This document shows positions 1 through 7,657 of a DNA stretch of 64,000 bases, piece after piece. Source of the DNA: Labrys sedimenti. GTDB lineage: Bacteria; Pseudomonadota; Alphaproteobacteria; Rhizobiales; Labraceae. A model generated the notes under the pieces. It was not told where the DNA came from. It was given only the letters and a program-made list of their open reading frames with translations, and searched no databases. The stretch is from contig NZ_JAXOUF010000004.1 in assembly GCF_034424805.1 (NCBI RefSeq), positions 62,001 through 126,000 on the forward strand. The letters run 5' to 3'. The stretch's first letter is position 1. Every line of letters begins with the position of its first letter. The position numbers were made by a program, and so were the translations under genes.

Positions 1-787
1 CGTCGATGCGCTGGCCGATATGGGCGATGGCCTGCTGATAGACGGAGGCCGCATTCCAGGCCTGGATCGCCCCAAAATTCGGCTCGCCCGGCTGATAGCC
101 CTGGCCAGCGCTCCAGCCATGGGCCTTCAGGTAGTTGGCGGTCGAATCAAGGGCCCCCGCAGCCGTGTCGAGATTGCCGATGCCGTATTGCAGCACGGTC
201 TTGGGCATGAACTGGGTCTGGCCCACTTCGCCATGCATGGAACCGCGGGTTTGTGCCGTGAAGCGGCCACTGTCGACAAGCTTGAGCGCGGCATAGAGCT
301 GGTCGGTAAAGAATTCGGGCCGGCGGCAGTCATAGGCGAGCGTTGCCACCGAGGAGAGCATGTTCTGGTTGCCCTTGACGGCACCAAAACCCGACTCCAT
401 GCCCCAAATCGCCAGCAGTGGTCCCGCCGGCACGCCATAGCGGCGCTCGATGTTGGCGAACAGCGCACCCTGGGACTTCTTGAGCTGGCGCCCGCGCGCG
501 ACGATCGTGTTGCCACCGCGCTTGGCAAGGAACTGATCCAGGGACAGCCGGAAGCTCTTCAAGCCACGATCGGCGTTGATGGTGGCTGTGGCGTAATGGG
601 TGCTCATCAGCGCGGCGATGCCGGCCTGACCGACGCCCTTGGCGCGTGCCTCGGCAGAAAATTCCTGCTTCCATGCTTCATAGCCGGCTGCAGTCTTGCC
701 GCATTGGGCAGCATAGGCTCCGCCTGAAAGCTGGAAAAGGCCCAAGACCGCTCCGGCCAGCGCCGCTACATGTATCCTCGTGCTCAT
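1..787 (-). CDS. Lytic murein transglycosylase, MltB/SLT_2 type (3' end beyond the window)
   Basis: Periplasmic enzyme that cleaves the MurNAc-GlcNAc bond of peptidoglycan to give 1,6-anhydromuropeptides. The frame is open from an ATG at 787 to the left edge (262 codons), so the C-terminus is missing. Residues 1-26 read as a signal peptide (hydrophobic VAALAGAVLGLFQLSGGAYA, then AQCG). The SLT_2 hallmarks are clear: GMESGFGAVKGNQNML with the expected catalytic Glu, then MHGEVGQTQFMPKTVLQYG. Family members of this rhizobial type usually carry a further C-terminal peptidoglycan-binding domain, which cannot be judged here. Transcribed leftward, divergent from the YigZ gene. Family call is firm; the exact Mlt class is less so. 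Confidence 0.9.
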   Translation of the reverse strand, partial: MSTRIHVAALAGAVLGLFQLSGGAYAAQCGKTAAGYEAWKQEFSAEARAKGVGQAGIAALMSTHYATATINADRGLKSFRLSLDQFLAKRGGNTIVARGRQLKKSQGALFANIERRYGVPAGPLLAIWGMESGFGAVKGNQNMLSSVATLAYDCRRPEFFTDQLYAALKLVDSGRFTAQTRGSMHGEVGQTQFMPKTVLQYGIGNLDTAAGALDSTANYLKAHGWSAGQGYQPGEPNFGAIQAWNAASVYQQAIAHIGQRID

Positions 788-1008
788 CCAAATCCCTTTT
801 TTGAGAACATCCAGGCTGCCGGCGACTACAGCAGTGACGCCCGGTCAAGTCAATCGATGCAGAACGGTGCCCACATCATGCTTTCGATTTTGGGTTTACG
901 AGGCAGGCCCAATGCTTGTGCCTGTTGTCGCCGAATGAGCATTGGGCGAGCGCAGTTGCGCCATCGCATGCTTCTGCGGCGAGCGACCTTGCCGGGCCAC
1001 GCTACGAT

Positions 1009-1033
1009 CGACATGGCGGATCCCGCCATGTCG
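1009..1033. repeat. Perfect inverted repeat, 11-bp arms
   Basis: CGACATGGCGG (1009-1019) and its exact reverse complement CCGCCATGTCG (1023-1033) are separated by 3 bases. It lies about 220 bp upstream of the transglycosylase start and 155 bp upstream of the YigZ start. There is no T-run, so a terminator is unlikely; an operator or a cruciform-forming repeat fits better. Confidence 0.6.
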
Positions 1034-1115
1034 GAGGGGTGGTGACCTGGCGCAGGAACCGTCCCCGCAGAGAGGAATTTCGAGTTCTCTATATCAGGAA
1101 TTTCGCATAACCAAT

Positions 1116-1124
1116 TGTTATAAT
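1116..1124 (+). promoter_or_regulatory. Candidate extended -10 promoter for the YigZ gene
   Basis: TGTTATAAT matches an extended -10 element (TG-N-TATAAT) in an AT-rich patch that stands out from the surrounding GC-rich DNA, about 60 bp before the YigZ start codon. No good -35 box is visible, which is tolerable for extended -10 promoters. Sequence match only. Confidence 0.4.
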
Positions 1125-1186
1125 TATGTTTATTTTACTAGACATATCTGTCAGCCTTTCCAGGAAAAATGCTTTAGATTGCAGAC

Positions 1187-1795
1187 ATGCCGGATTTATT
1201 CAGCCTTCAGAGAGTCGAGACCTTCAGACAGGAGGTTAAGAAAAGTCGCTTTCTGGCGACGGCCGCTCCGGTATCGGGAGAGGAGGCCGCCAAGACCTTC
1301 ATCAGGGATCATGCCGACATGGGGGCCAATCACAATTGCTGGGCCTGGCGAGTCGGCCCCCTCTACCGCTTCAACGATGATGGCGAACCCAGCGGCACCG
1401 CCGGCAAGCCGATCCTGCAGGCGATCGACGGCCAGGCCCTGGACGGCGTCGCCGTCGTGGTCACGCGCTGGTTCGGCGGCGTGCTGCTCGGCAGCGGCGG
1501 CTTGGTCCGGGCTTATGGCGGCACGGCAGCCGCCTGCCTGCGGGCTGCCGAGAAGCTGCCGATCGTCATGCGGGTCGAGGCGCGCATCAGCTGCATCTTC
1601 ACCGACCTGGCGCTGGTCCAGGCTCGCTTGTCCACCCATGAGGCGGTGCAGATCCTGACGCAGGACTATACCGCGACGGGAAGCGAGTTCGTCGCCGCGA
1701 TCCGCGAACAGGATCTGGCCGATGTCCGGCAGATGGTCGCGGATGTCACAAGCGGTCGTGCGGTGATGTCGATCCCGACGCGAAACGAAGCCTAG
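1187..1795 (+). CDS. yigZ: YigZ/IMPACT family protein (UPF0029)
   Basis: 202 aa, the normal length for the family. Residues 15-120 form the IMPACT N-terminal domain with the signatures DDGEPSGTAGKPIL and VVVTRWFGGVLLGSGGLVRAYG; the C-terminal 60 residues match the small DUF1949 ferredoxin-like domain in size and place. Bacterial members are cytosolic and thought to act in translation or RNA-related stress functions; no specific reaction is proven. The ATG at 1187 starts at the expected family N-terminus (F-x3-KKSRFLA) but lacks a strong ribosome binding site. Single-gene unit, convergent with the membrane-protein gene at 1898-2413. Confidence 0.9.
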   Translation: MPDLFSLQRVETFRQEVKKSRFLATAAPVSGEEAAKTFIRDHADMGANHNCWAWRVGPLYRFNDDGEPSGTAGKPILQAIDGQALDGVAVVVTRWFGGVLLGSGGLVRAYGGTAAACLRAAEKLPIVMRVEARISCIFTDLALVQARLSTHEAVQILTQDYTATGSEFVAAIREQDLADVRQMVADVTSGRAVMSIPTRNEA

Positions 1796-1896
1796 AGCAT
1801 CACGCCGAAAAGTGGGTACCGGTTTTCGGTAAAAAGATGCGACAACAAGGAATTACAGCATCGAGCCTGATTCAGAAATCAGGTTCGATGCTGTAA
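1796..1896. repeat. Rhizobiales-type intergenic repeat with strong hairpin
   Basis: Starts directly after the YigZ stop. Left part (about 1804-1829) has complementary ends CCGAAAA / TTTTCGG. Right part has 20-bp arms at 1853-1872 and 1877-1896 with a single G:T mismatch and a 4-base loop. From memory, very similar AGAGCATCACGCCGAAAAGT-type elements are scattered through Hyphomicrobiales genomes; the sequence itself shows only the hairpins. Sitting between convergent stops (1795 and 1898), it could also end transcription from both sides. Confidence 0.65.
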
Positions 1897-1897
1897 C

Positions 1898-2413
1898 CTA
1901 TCTCGTCGACTCCGTTTCCCGCTCGCCGCTATTGCGCTTGCTTTCACCCTCTTCCCTGCGGGGTTCCGCCGGGCTTTCCCGTTCGACGCTGACGGACAGC
2001 TTTTGGTAGACGCCGAGGCCCACGATCATTGCTGTGCCCCCGAACAGCAGGAGCGCCGGATAAAGCAGTTGCTCCGGGCTTTGCTTGGCCACCTTGAACA
2101 CGGTTACCAAGGCCTCGAGGAAAACCGCGATCACGATGGCTGACATGAACTTCGTCAGGCTGCGCCGAGCCTCCACGGCATTGCGCATTTCGCGTGCGCG
2201 CAGCACCTCCTCCTCGAGGAAATAGCGCGCCACGTCGAAGACCGCGACGCCGACCACCACGAAGCCGATTGAATCGAGCAGGGTGTTGTCGAACTGGCCG
2301 TCGTAATAGGCGGCATGAAAGACCCGAAATCCGGCTATTCCGACAAGACCGCCCGCCAACATCATCAGGCAGATGCTGGCTACGGTAAATACCACCCGGG
2401 ATACGACTTCCAT
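1898..2413 (-). CDS. Small membrane protein, four predicted TM segments
   Basis: 171 aa, function not recognised. Hydrophobic stretches at about residues 4-28, 45-62, 90-108 and 118-136, with an acidic/basic linker (EEEVLRAREMRNAVEARRSL) between TM2 and TM3 and a highly charged C-terminal tail rich in Glu, Arg and Ser. The overall plan recalls PsiE-like or other small four-TM proteins of rhizobia, but I see no diagnostic motif. An upstream in-frame ATG at 2437 exists; I prefer the ATG at 2413 because AGGAG lies 4 bases before it. Convergent with the YigZ gene. Confidence 0.7.
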   Translation of the reverse strand: MEVVSRVVFTVASICLMMLAGGLVGIAGFRVFHAAYYDGQFDNTLLDSIGFVVVGVAVFDVARYFLEEEVLRAREMRNAVEARRSLTKFMSAIVIAVFLEALVTVFKVAKQSPEQLLYPALLLFGGTAMIVGLGVYQKLSVSVERESPAEPRREEGESKRNSGERETESTR

Positions 2414-2722
2414 GCGGCTCCTACAAAATCTGACCAATCGACTCCGACAACAACCGGAACGCGCTCGAAATCAGTCCCTGCATCACGCAGCCGAGGCGAT
2501 ACGCACGGGCAGGACAAGGGCTCGGCTACCGTTTCGTTGGTCAAGGCGGGAAACCGGAAAAACCATCCCTGTTCCCTCTACTGCCAGGTCCGGTTGACGC
2601 ATGCGCATCTTGCAGTCAAACGCCTGCCGGCTCCGATCGTTCCCGAGTGGATGCAACCGATCAGCGGCCACCGGTGCAATTCTCGGCTGATCGCCCAGCC
2701 GGGAGCATTGCAATCACGCGCT
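2414..2722. other. Gene-free stretch
   Basis: 309 bases between two leftward genes. I see no gene, strong hairpin or recognisable operator. It must hold the promoter of the small membrane-protein gene. Confidence 0.5.
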
Positions 2723-4078
2723 TCAATCCGCGACCAGGAACCAGGAGCGGCGGGCGAAGGTGAGGCCCACCGTATAGATGCAGAAGGCGGCCACCGCCGT
2801 CGCCGGTGCCGACAACTCCGCATAAGCCCCTCCGAACAGATGCAGGCCGATGCCGATGGCCGCACCGGCGAACCAGGCGGCCAGGCCGAGCGGGTTGAAG
2901 GCGGGCACGTGACTGGAGCGATATTCGATCGTGTCGCCGGCCAGGCGCCGGTAGCGATCGCTGAGGATGTGGGCCATCGCCACGGCAACCCAAGCCACCA
3001 CGAAGATGCCCTGATAGGCGAGGGCCTGCAGCAGATAGGCGAAGACATCGGCCAGCATCAGGAGATAGACGATCAGGCCGACGACCACGGCCCAGCCGAT
3101 GCGCCCGAAGGGCAGCTTACCGAAGAGCTGGACCAGGGCCTCCATGTTGACGGCAGCGAGATAGTAGTTGGCCGTGTTGATGCGCGTCTGCGTGACCCAG
3201 ACGAAGAGCAGGCCCCAGACGCCCATCAGCTTGAGCAAAGCGAGCAGGACGGTTACTTCGCTGACGGTGCCGAGATCGGGCACGGTGCCGATCATGAACA
3301 TGCCGAACAGGCCGCTGACCAGGAATACCATGACATAGAAGGGCATGCCGAAATTGAAGAAGGCGTGGTAGCCGGCGTCCTCCTCGCGGCCGAAGCGGGC
3401 GTAGTCGAAGGTGAACATCATCAGCACCCACACGCCCATGTAATAAACGAAGCACGACCACCAGCCATTCGCCGGTGCGCCGCCGGCCGGGCCGAGATTG
3501 AGCCACTTGTCGCTATAGCCATATTCGGCCACGGCAAGACCGACGGCAACGACGAGGCCGAGAATGTAAAAGGGCAGCAGCACACCGTTGAACTTGTCGA
3601 GCCAGGTCTGGATGCTGCCGAAGATCAGCGGCACCGAATAGAGCACCACGATCAGGGCCGCGATGGCATAGGACACGGACGGAAAGATGGTGTGGATGCC
3701 GACCGCGATCACCGATCCTTCGAACACGGCATAGTAGATGGCGGTCGCGCAGAAGATCAGGGTCGCCAGCCCGGCGCCGGCATTGCCGAACAGCACGCGC
3801 GAGAACAGAGCGACGGACAGGCCGGTGCGAATGGCAAAGCGGCTGAGCACGGCGTTGATCAGGCCATAGGCGATCACCGACATGATCATGCCGATGATGG
3901 CGTTGCGGGTGCCGAAGCCGAGCGCCAGGGCGGCGCCGACGACGATGTAGAACACGGCGCTGCACACGGCCCACCAGGCCATGGTCAGCGCCATCTTGGG
4001 CATGCGCGCGTTAGGCGGGACGGCTCGGTTGGAATAATCGAGCGTATCGGCTTCGGCGGCCGCGACAGTGCCTGCCAT
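2723..4078 (-). CDS. NCS1-family purine/cytosine/hydantoin-type permease
   Basis: 451 aa integral membrane protein with about 12 hydrophobic segments. The N-terminal pattern (DYSNRAVPPNARMP, then a GFGTRNAIIGM-like first helix) matches cytosine-permease/NCS1 symporters, which carry nucleobases, allantoin or hydantoins with a cation. The ATG at 4078 is chosen because AGAGGGGA precedes it; the open frame runs further upstream but without family features. It is the last gene of the leftward pxp operon, 106 bp after pxpC, so it probably imports the cyclic amide handled by the operon. The substrate cannot be read from sequence. Confidence 0.85.
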   Translation of the reverse strand: MAGTVAAAEADTLDYSNRAVPPNARMPKMALTMAWWAVCSAVFYIVVGAALALGFGTRNAIIGMIMSVIAYGLINAVLSRFAIRTGLSVALFSRVLFGNAGAGLATLIFCATAIYYAVFEGSVIAVGIHTIFPSVSYAIAALIVVLYSVPLIFGSIQTWLDKFNGVLLPFYILGLVVAVGLAVAEYGYSDKWLNLGPAGGAPANGWWSCFVYYMGVWVLMMFTFDYARFGREEDAGYHAFFNFGMPFYVMVFLVSGLFGMFMIGTVPDLGTVSEVTVLLALLKLMGVWGLLFVWVTQTRINTANYYLAAVNMEALVQLFGKLPFGRIGWAVVVGLIVYLLMLADVFAYLLQALAYQGIFVVAWVAVAMAHILSDRYRRLAGDTIEYRSSHVPAFNPLGLAAWFAGAAIGIGLHLFGGAYAELSAPATAVAAFCIYTVGLTFARRSWFLVAD

Positions 4079-4184
4079 GATGGGTCCCCTCTCAATGGTT
4101 CGATCGATGTCGTGTTTGGATGGTGATGTTTTTTGGATGTTCTTGGGTCGGCGACCCTTTTCGGCCGCTGCGACCGGGATGGAT

Positions 4185-5162
4185 CTAGCGGGAGGCCAGT
4201 ACGGCCCGGATGCAGGCCAGCAGCGCAACGCGTTCGCCGCGTGCCGCCAAGGCCGTGGCCATGTCGACCTCGACGAACTGCGTCGGGGTATTGGGCTGCA
4301 TCTGGCCGATGAGGTCCATGTCGGCTGAGATCACGGTCCCCAGCATGAAATAGCCGCCGCCCGACACGGCATCGCGATGCAGGATGATCGGCTCGGTGCC
4401 GCTCGGCACCTGGATCGAGCCATAGGGGTAGCAACTGTCGACGATATTGGAGGGATCCGCCCCCGCCCCGAAAGGCGGCTCGCGCTCGACGAAGTGCAGC
4501 GGTCGCCCGCCGCGGAAGCGGTAGCCCATGCGGTCGGCTTCCGGCGCCACCTTCCACTGGTCCTCGAAGAAGGCACGCCCGGATTGCTCCTGGATACGGT
4601 GCCAATAGAGGCCCGGCAGCACGCGAAGCTGTGCCGGCGCGCCGGGACGACGGCGCAACGCCTCCGGCACGCTACGCCCTTCCTTGACGGCCCCCGCTTC
4701 GCCGACGGCGAGCTCATCGCCCTTGGCCAGAGCGCGGCCCTTGTGGCCGCCGAGCGCGCCGATCACATAGGTGGAACGGCTGCCGAGCGCCAAGGGAACG
4801 TCGAAGCCGCCGGCGACGGCGATGTAGATGCGCGCGCCGGCCTTGAGAAAGCCGAAGCTGAGGGTCTGGCCCGCCTTGACGCTGAGAGCGGTCCAGGACG
4901 GCTGCTCGACCCCGCCGATCTTGATCGGCATCTCGCCCCCGGTGATGGCGATGGTCGCATCGCGGGTGAATTCGAGTTCGGGGCCGAGGAAGACGGCCTC
5001 CAGGCAGGCATCTGCCTCGTCATTGCCGACCAGCAGATTGGCGGCACGCAAGGCCAGCCGGTCCATCGCCCCGCCGACGGGAATGCCGAGATGGAAATAA
5101 CCCGGCCTGCCGAGGTCCTGGATGGTGGTGGATAGGCCGGGATTGAGGACCCTAACGCCCAT
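4185..5162 (-). CDS. pxpC: Biotin-dependent carboxyltransferase-like / 5-oxoprolinase subunit PxpC
   Basis: 325 aa AHS2/KipA-type protein. Signatures: N-terminal NPGLSTTIQDLGRPGYFHLG, GGAMDRLALRAANLLVGN, and the mid-domain ITGGEMPIKI and SRSTY. In Bacillus and E. coli PxpA, PxpB and PxpC together hydrolyse 5-oxoproline to glutamate at the cost of ATP; the same fold, fused as AHS1-AHS2, is the carboxyltransferase half of urea carboxylase. The start codon lies inside the pxpB end (11-bp overlap), implying coupled translation and a PxpB-PxpC complex. Confidence 0.9.
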   Translation of the reverse strand: MGVRVLNPGLSTTIQDLGRPGYFHLGIPVGGAMDRLALRAANLLVGNDEADACLEAVFLGPELEFTRDATIAITGGEMPIKIGGVEQPSWTALSVKAGQTLSFGFLKAGARIYIAVAGGFDVPLALGSRSTYVIGALGGHKGRALAKGDELAVGEAGAVKEGRSVPEALRRRPGAPAQLRVLPGLYWHRIQEQSGRAFFEDQWKVAPEADRMGYRFRGGRPLHFVEREPPFGAGADPSNIVDSCYPYGSIQVPSGTEPIILHRDAVSGGGYFMLGTVISADMDLIGQMQPNTPTQFVEVDMATALAARGERVALLACIRAVLASR

Positions 5163-6027
5163 GGATCATGCCCTCCAGCTTGGCGTTGTAGCCGTCGATG
5201 TCCTTCTGGAATTCCCTGAGGTCGAAGGTGACCTCGTGCATTTCGGGGGCATAGCGGCCGGAGGCGACGTCGGCGGCGATCGCATCATGTTCGTCGCGCC
5301 CGATCGGCTTGAACTTGACGATGTCGCCGGGCCGGAAGAACACCATGAAATCCCGGAGATAGCCGATCTTCTGCTCGGGATCGAAGATCGGCATCGGCGT
5401 GATGCCGAACATCTGGTAGCCGCCGGCGCCGCGTACCGAATAGATGCAGGAAAAGCAGCCGCCATGGCCGACCGTCAGCTTCGGGGTATCGGTGCGGGGC
5501 CTAAGATATTTGGGGACCTGGAGCTGCCTTGCCCGCTCGACCATCTGGTACATGAAGGGCAGGCCCGCCACGAAGCCGACCATCGAGACGAACCAGGGCG
5601 AGCCGCTATGGGCCGCGACGAAGTCCTCGACAGAAGCGAGATCGTTGATGCGCGCGGCATATTCGAGATCGGTAGCCCCTGGGTCCTGGTGGCGCTCGCG
5701 GAACCGCATCAGGGTCTCATGCGTCCAGGGATCCTGGTAGAACACCGGGATCTCGATGATGCGGGTGCCGATCACCGGCTCGGATTTCGCAGCCGCCGTC
5801 TCGATGTCCCTGACTTCGGCCAGGATGTCGTCCGGCTTGATGCGGTCGGGATCGAAGCGGATCTGGAACGAGGCATTGGCCGGGCAGATCTCGGTGACGC
5901 CGGCAATGCCAGCTTCCCTGATAGCACGGGTCATCGACAAGCTTTTGAAGAAGGCCTCCAGCGACATGCTCTCGTCGCATTCGACGAACAGGTGCTCGTC
6001 GCCGCCAAAGGAATATCGGCTCTTCAT
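5152..6027 (-). CDS. pxpB: 5-oxoprolinase subunit PxpB / KipI-type (AHS1) protein
   Basis: 291 aa, somewhat longer than the 220-240 aa of Bacillus KipI. The AHS1 signatures are present: SFGGDEHLFVEC at the start, VEDFVAAHSGSPWFVSMVGF followed by AGLPFM, and PRTDTPKLTVGHGGCFSCIY, VRGAGGYQMFG near the end. The ATG at 6027 has AAGGAGG upstream and overlaps the biotin carboxylase stop (ATGA). With PxpC it forms the AHS1/AHS2 pair, equivalent to the carboxyltransferase module of urea carboxylase. Residues 95-140, a link around VFYQDPWTHETLMRFRERH, look like an insertion relative to short KipI forms. Confidence 0.9.
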   Translation of the reverse strand: MKSRYSFGGDEHLFVECDESMSLEAFFKSLSMTRAIREAGIAGVTEICPANASFQIRFDPDRIKPDDILAEVRDIETAAAKSEPVIGTRIIEIPVFYQDPWTHETLMRFRERHQDPGATDLEYAARINDLASVEDFVAAHSGSPWFVSMVGFVAGLPFMYQMVERARQLQVPKYLRPRTDTPKLTVGHGGCFSCIYSVRGAGGYQMFGITPMPIFDPEQKIGYLRDFMVFFRPGDIVKFKPIGRDEHDAIAADVASGRYAPEMHEVTFDLREFQKDIDGYNAKLEGMIHGR

Positions 6028-7415
6028 CGGGCGGCCTCCTTCGCCGGTTCGGCTGGCGGTGGCGCGAAACGGCTCTCGAGCCAACCTTCGAGAAAGCGCG
6101 TATGAAAGCGGCCGGCCGCGACATCGCCGTCGGCGGCCAGGGTGGCGTGCAGAGGGATGGTGGTGGGAATGCCCTCGATCTTCAGGGCGGCCAGTGCCTG
6201 CCGAAGCGTTGCCAGGCAGGCGGCGCGATCCCTGCCATGGACGATGAGCTTGCCCAGCAGGGAGTCATAGAAGGGCGGCACCGCATAGCCCTCGAAGAGC
6301 ATGGTGTCGAAACGGATGTCGTCCGCCTCCGGCACTGACAGTGCCGTGACCACGCCGGGCCAGGGCATGAAGTTCTTGAACGGGTCCTCGGCATTGATGC
6401 GGCATTCGATGGCGTGGCCGGTGACCGCGATGTCCTCCTGGCGGACGGAAAGCGGCTCGCCACCCGCGATGCGCAGCATTTCCTGGACCAAATCGAGGCC
6501 GGTGATCATCTCCGTCACCGGATGCTCAACCTGTATGCGCGTGTTAACTTCGATGAAATAGAAGTCCTGGCTGGCTTCGTCATAGAGATATTCCACCGTA
6601 CCGGCGCCGCTATAGCCGACCGAGCGGGCGAGGGCGACGGCACTCTGGCATAGGCGCTCGCGGACCGCGGGCGACAGGCCGACGGCCGGCGCTTCCTCCC
6701 ATACCTTCTGGCGCCGGCGCTGCAGCGAGCATTCGCGCTCGAAGCAATGCACGAAGTTCCGACCGTCGCCGAGGATCTGCACCTCGACATGGCGTGCCTT
6801 TTCAATGGCCTTCTCGACATAGAGACCGCCATCGCCGAACGCAGCCGCCGCCTCGGCGGAGGCTTGGGGAAATTGCCGGCGGAACTCGTCCATGTCGGCC
6901 GCAACGCGGATGCCGCGCCCGCCACCACCGGCTGCGGCCTTGATCATCACCGGAAAGGCGATGCGCGCGACGATCGCCTCCGCGGCCTCCAGATCGGCGA
7001 CGCGGCCGCCGCTGCCCGGTACGGTGGGCACGCCTGCCTTCTCGGCTTCGGCCCGCGCCGCGACCTTGTCGCCGAGCAGGCGGATGGCGGAGCCGGCAGG
7101 GCCGACGAACTTCATACCCGCCGCCACGACGGCATCGGCGAAATCGGCATTCTCGGCGAGGAAGCCATAGCCCGGATGCACGGCATCAACCTTGGCTGCC
7201 CTGGCGGCAGCGAGCACGGCTTCGATGTCGAGATAGGATTTCTTGGCGGCCGGCGGGCCGATCTCGATGGCCTCGTCGGCGAGCCGTACGGCGAGGGAAT
7301 CCTTGTCCGCGGCGCTGTAGACCTGCACCGTACGCAACCCCAGGGCCTTGGCCGCGCGGTTGATACGCACGGCGATCTCGCCGCGATTGGCGATGAGGAC
7401 GGAGCGAATGTTCAT
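6024..7415 (-). CDS. Biotin carboxylase subunit (AccC-like) of the pxp operon
   Basis: 463 aa, full-length biotin carboxylase that uses ATP and bicarbonate to carboxylate biotin on the carrier protein. Domains in order: N-terminal fold (VLIANRGEIAVRINRAAK), ATP-grasp with the Gly-rich loop KAAAGGGGRGIRV, carboxylase signatures ECSLQRRRQKVWEEAP, EVNTRIQVEHPVTEM, and the C-terminal domain (GHAIECRINAEDP). Key catalytic residues of the family are in place. The start overlaps the carrier gene stop by ATGA, and its own stop overlaps pxpB in the same way. Because it is embedded between pxpA and pxpB, it probably serves this operon rather than fatty-acid synthesis. Confidence 0.92.
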   Translation of the reverse strand: MNIRSVLIANRGEIAVRINRAAKALGLRTVQVYSAADKDSLAVRLADEAIEIGPPAAKKSYLDIEAVLAAARAAKVDAVHPGYGFLAENADFADAVVAAGMKFVGPAGSAIRLLGDKVAARAEAEKAGVPTVPGSGGRVADLEAAEAIVARIAFPVMIKAAAGGGGRGIRVAADMDEFRRQFPQASAEAAAAFGDGGLYVEKAIEKARHVEVQILGDGRNFVHCFERECSLQRRRQKVWEEAPAVGLSPAVRERLCQSAVALARSVGYSGAGTVEYLYDEASQDFYFIEVNTRIQVEHPVTEMITGLDLVQEMLRIAGGEPLSVRQEDIAVTGHAIECRINAEDPFKNFMPWPGVVTALSVPEADDIRFDTMLFEGYAVPPFYDSLLGKLIVHGRDRAACLATLRQALAALKIEGIPTTIPLHATLAADGDVAAGRFHTRFLEGWLESRFAPPPAEPAKEAAR

Positions 7416-7654
7416 GCCTCCACCTCGGCGAGGACCTGGCCGGCCATCACGGCGTCACCGTCATCGACGAGGAATTTGATATTGGCTCCGCCGATGCCCG
7501 CATTGATCTCATGGAAGGATTTCATCACCTCGATCAGGCCGATGACATCCGGGGACGCGACGGTCTCGCCATCCTCCTTGAAGAACGGGCTGTCAGGGGA
7601 GGGGCGCCTGTAGAAGACACCGGGCAAGGGTGACATGATCTGCAAAATTGCCAT
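7412..7654 (-). CDS. Biotin carboxyl carrier protein of the pxp operon
   Basis: 80 aa, only a biotinyl domain, much shorter than housekeeping AccB (about 150 aa). The biotinylation motif is LIEVMKSF with Lys45 as attachment site; the usual EAMKM is changed to EVMKS, a form I associate with carriers in such pxp-type operons. A PGVFYRRPSPDSPFF lead-in resembles the AccB start of the domain. GAGGGG precedes the ATG. It lies 3 bases after pxpA and overlaps the biotin carboxylase start by 4 bases. Confidence 0.9.
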   Translation of the reverse strand: MAILQIMSPLPGVFYRRPSPDSPFFKEDGETVASPDVIGLIEVMKSFHEINAGIGGANIKFLVDDGDAVMAGQVLAEVEA

Positions 7655-7657
7655 TCT

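Larger units (their letters stand above)
788..1186. other. Divergent intergenic region, no gene seen
   Basis: About 400 bases between the transglycosylase start and the YigZ start. It holds an 11-bp perfect palindrome near 1009-1033 and a promoter-like element near 1116-1124, listed separately. Short open frames here have no family features and overlap each other in several frames, so I call none of them. Confidence 0.6.

Noticed and set aside
2315..4126. 603-codon open frame on the + strand, opposite the NCS1 permease
   Set aside because: Antisense shadow of a GC-rich gene; low-complexity His/Asp/Gly-rich translation and no family features, whereas the minus strand is a clear transporter.
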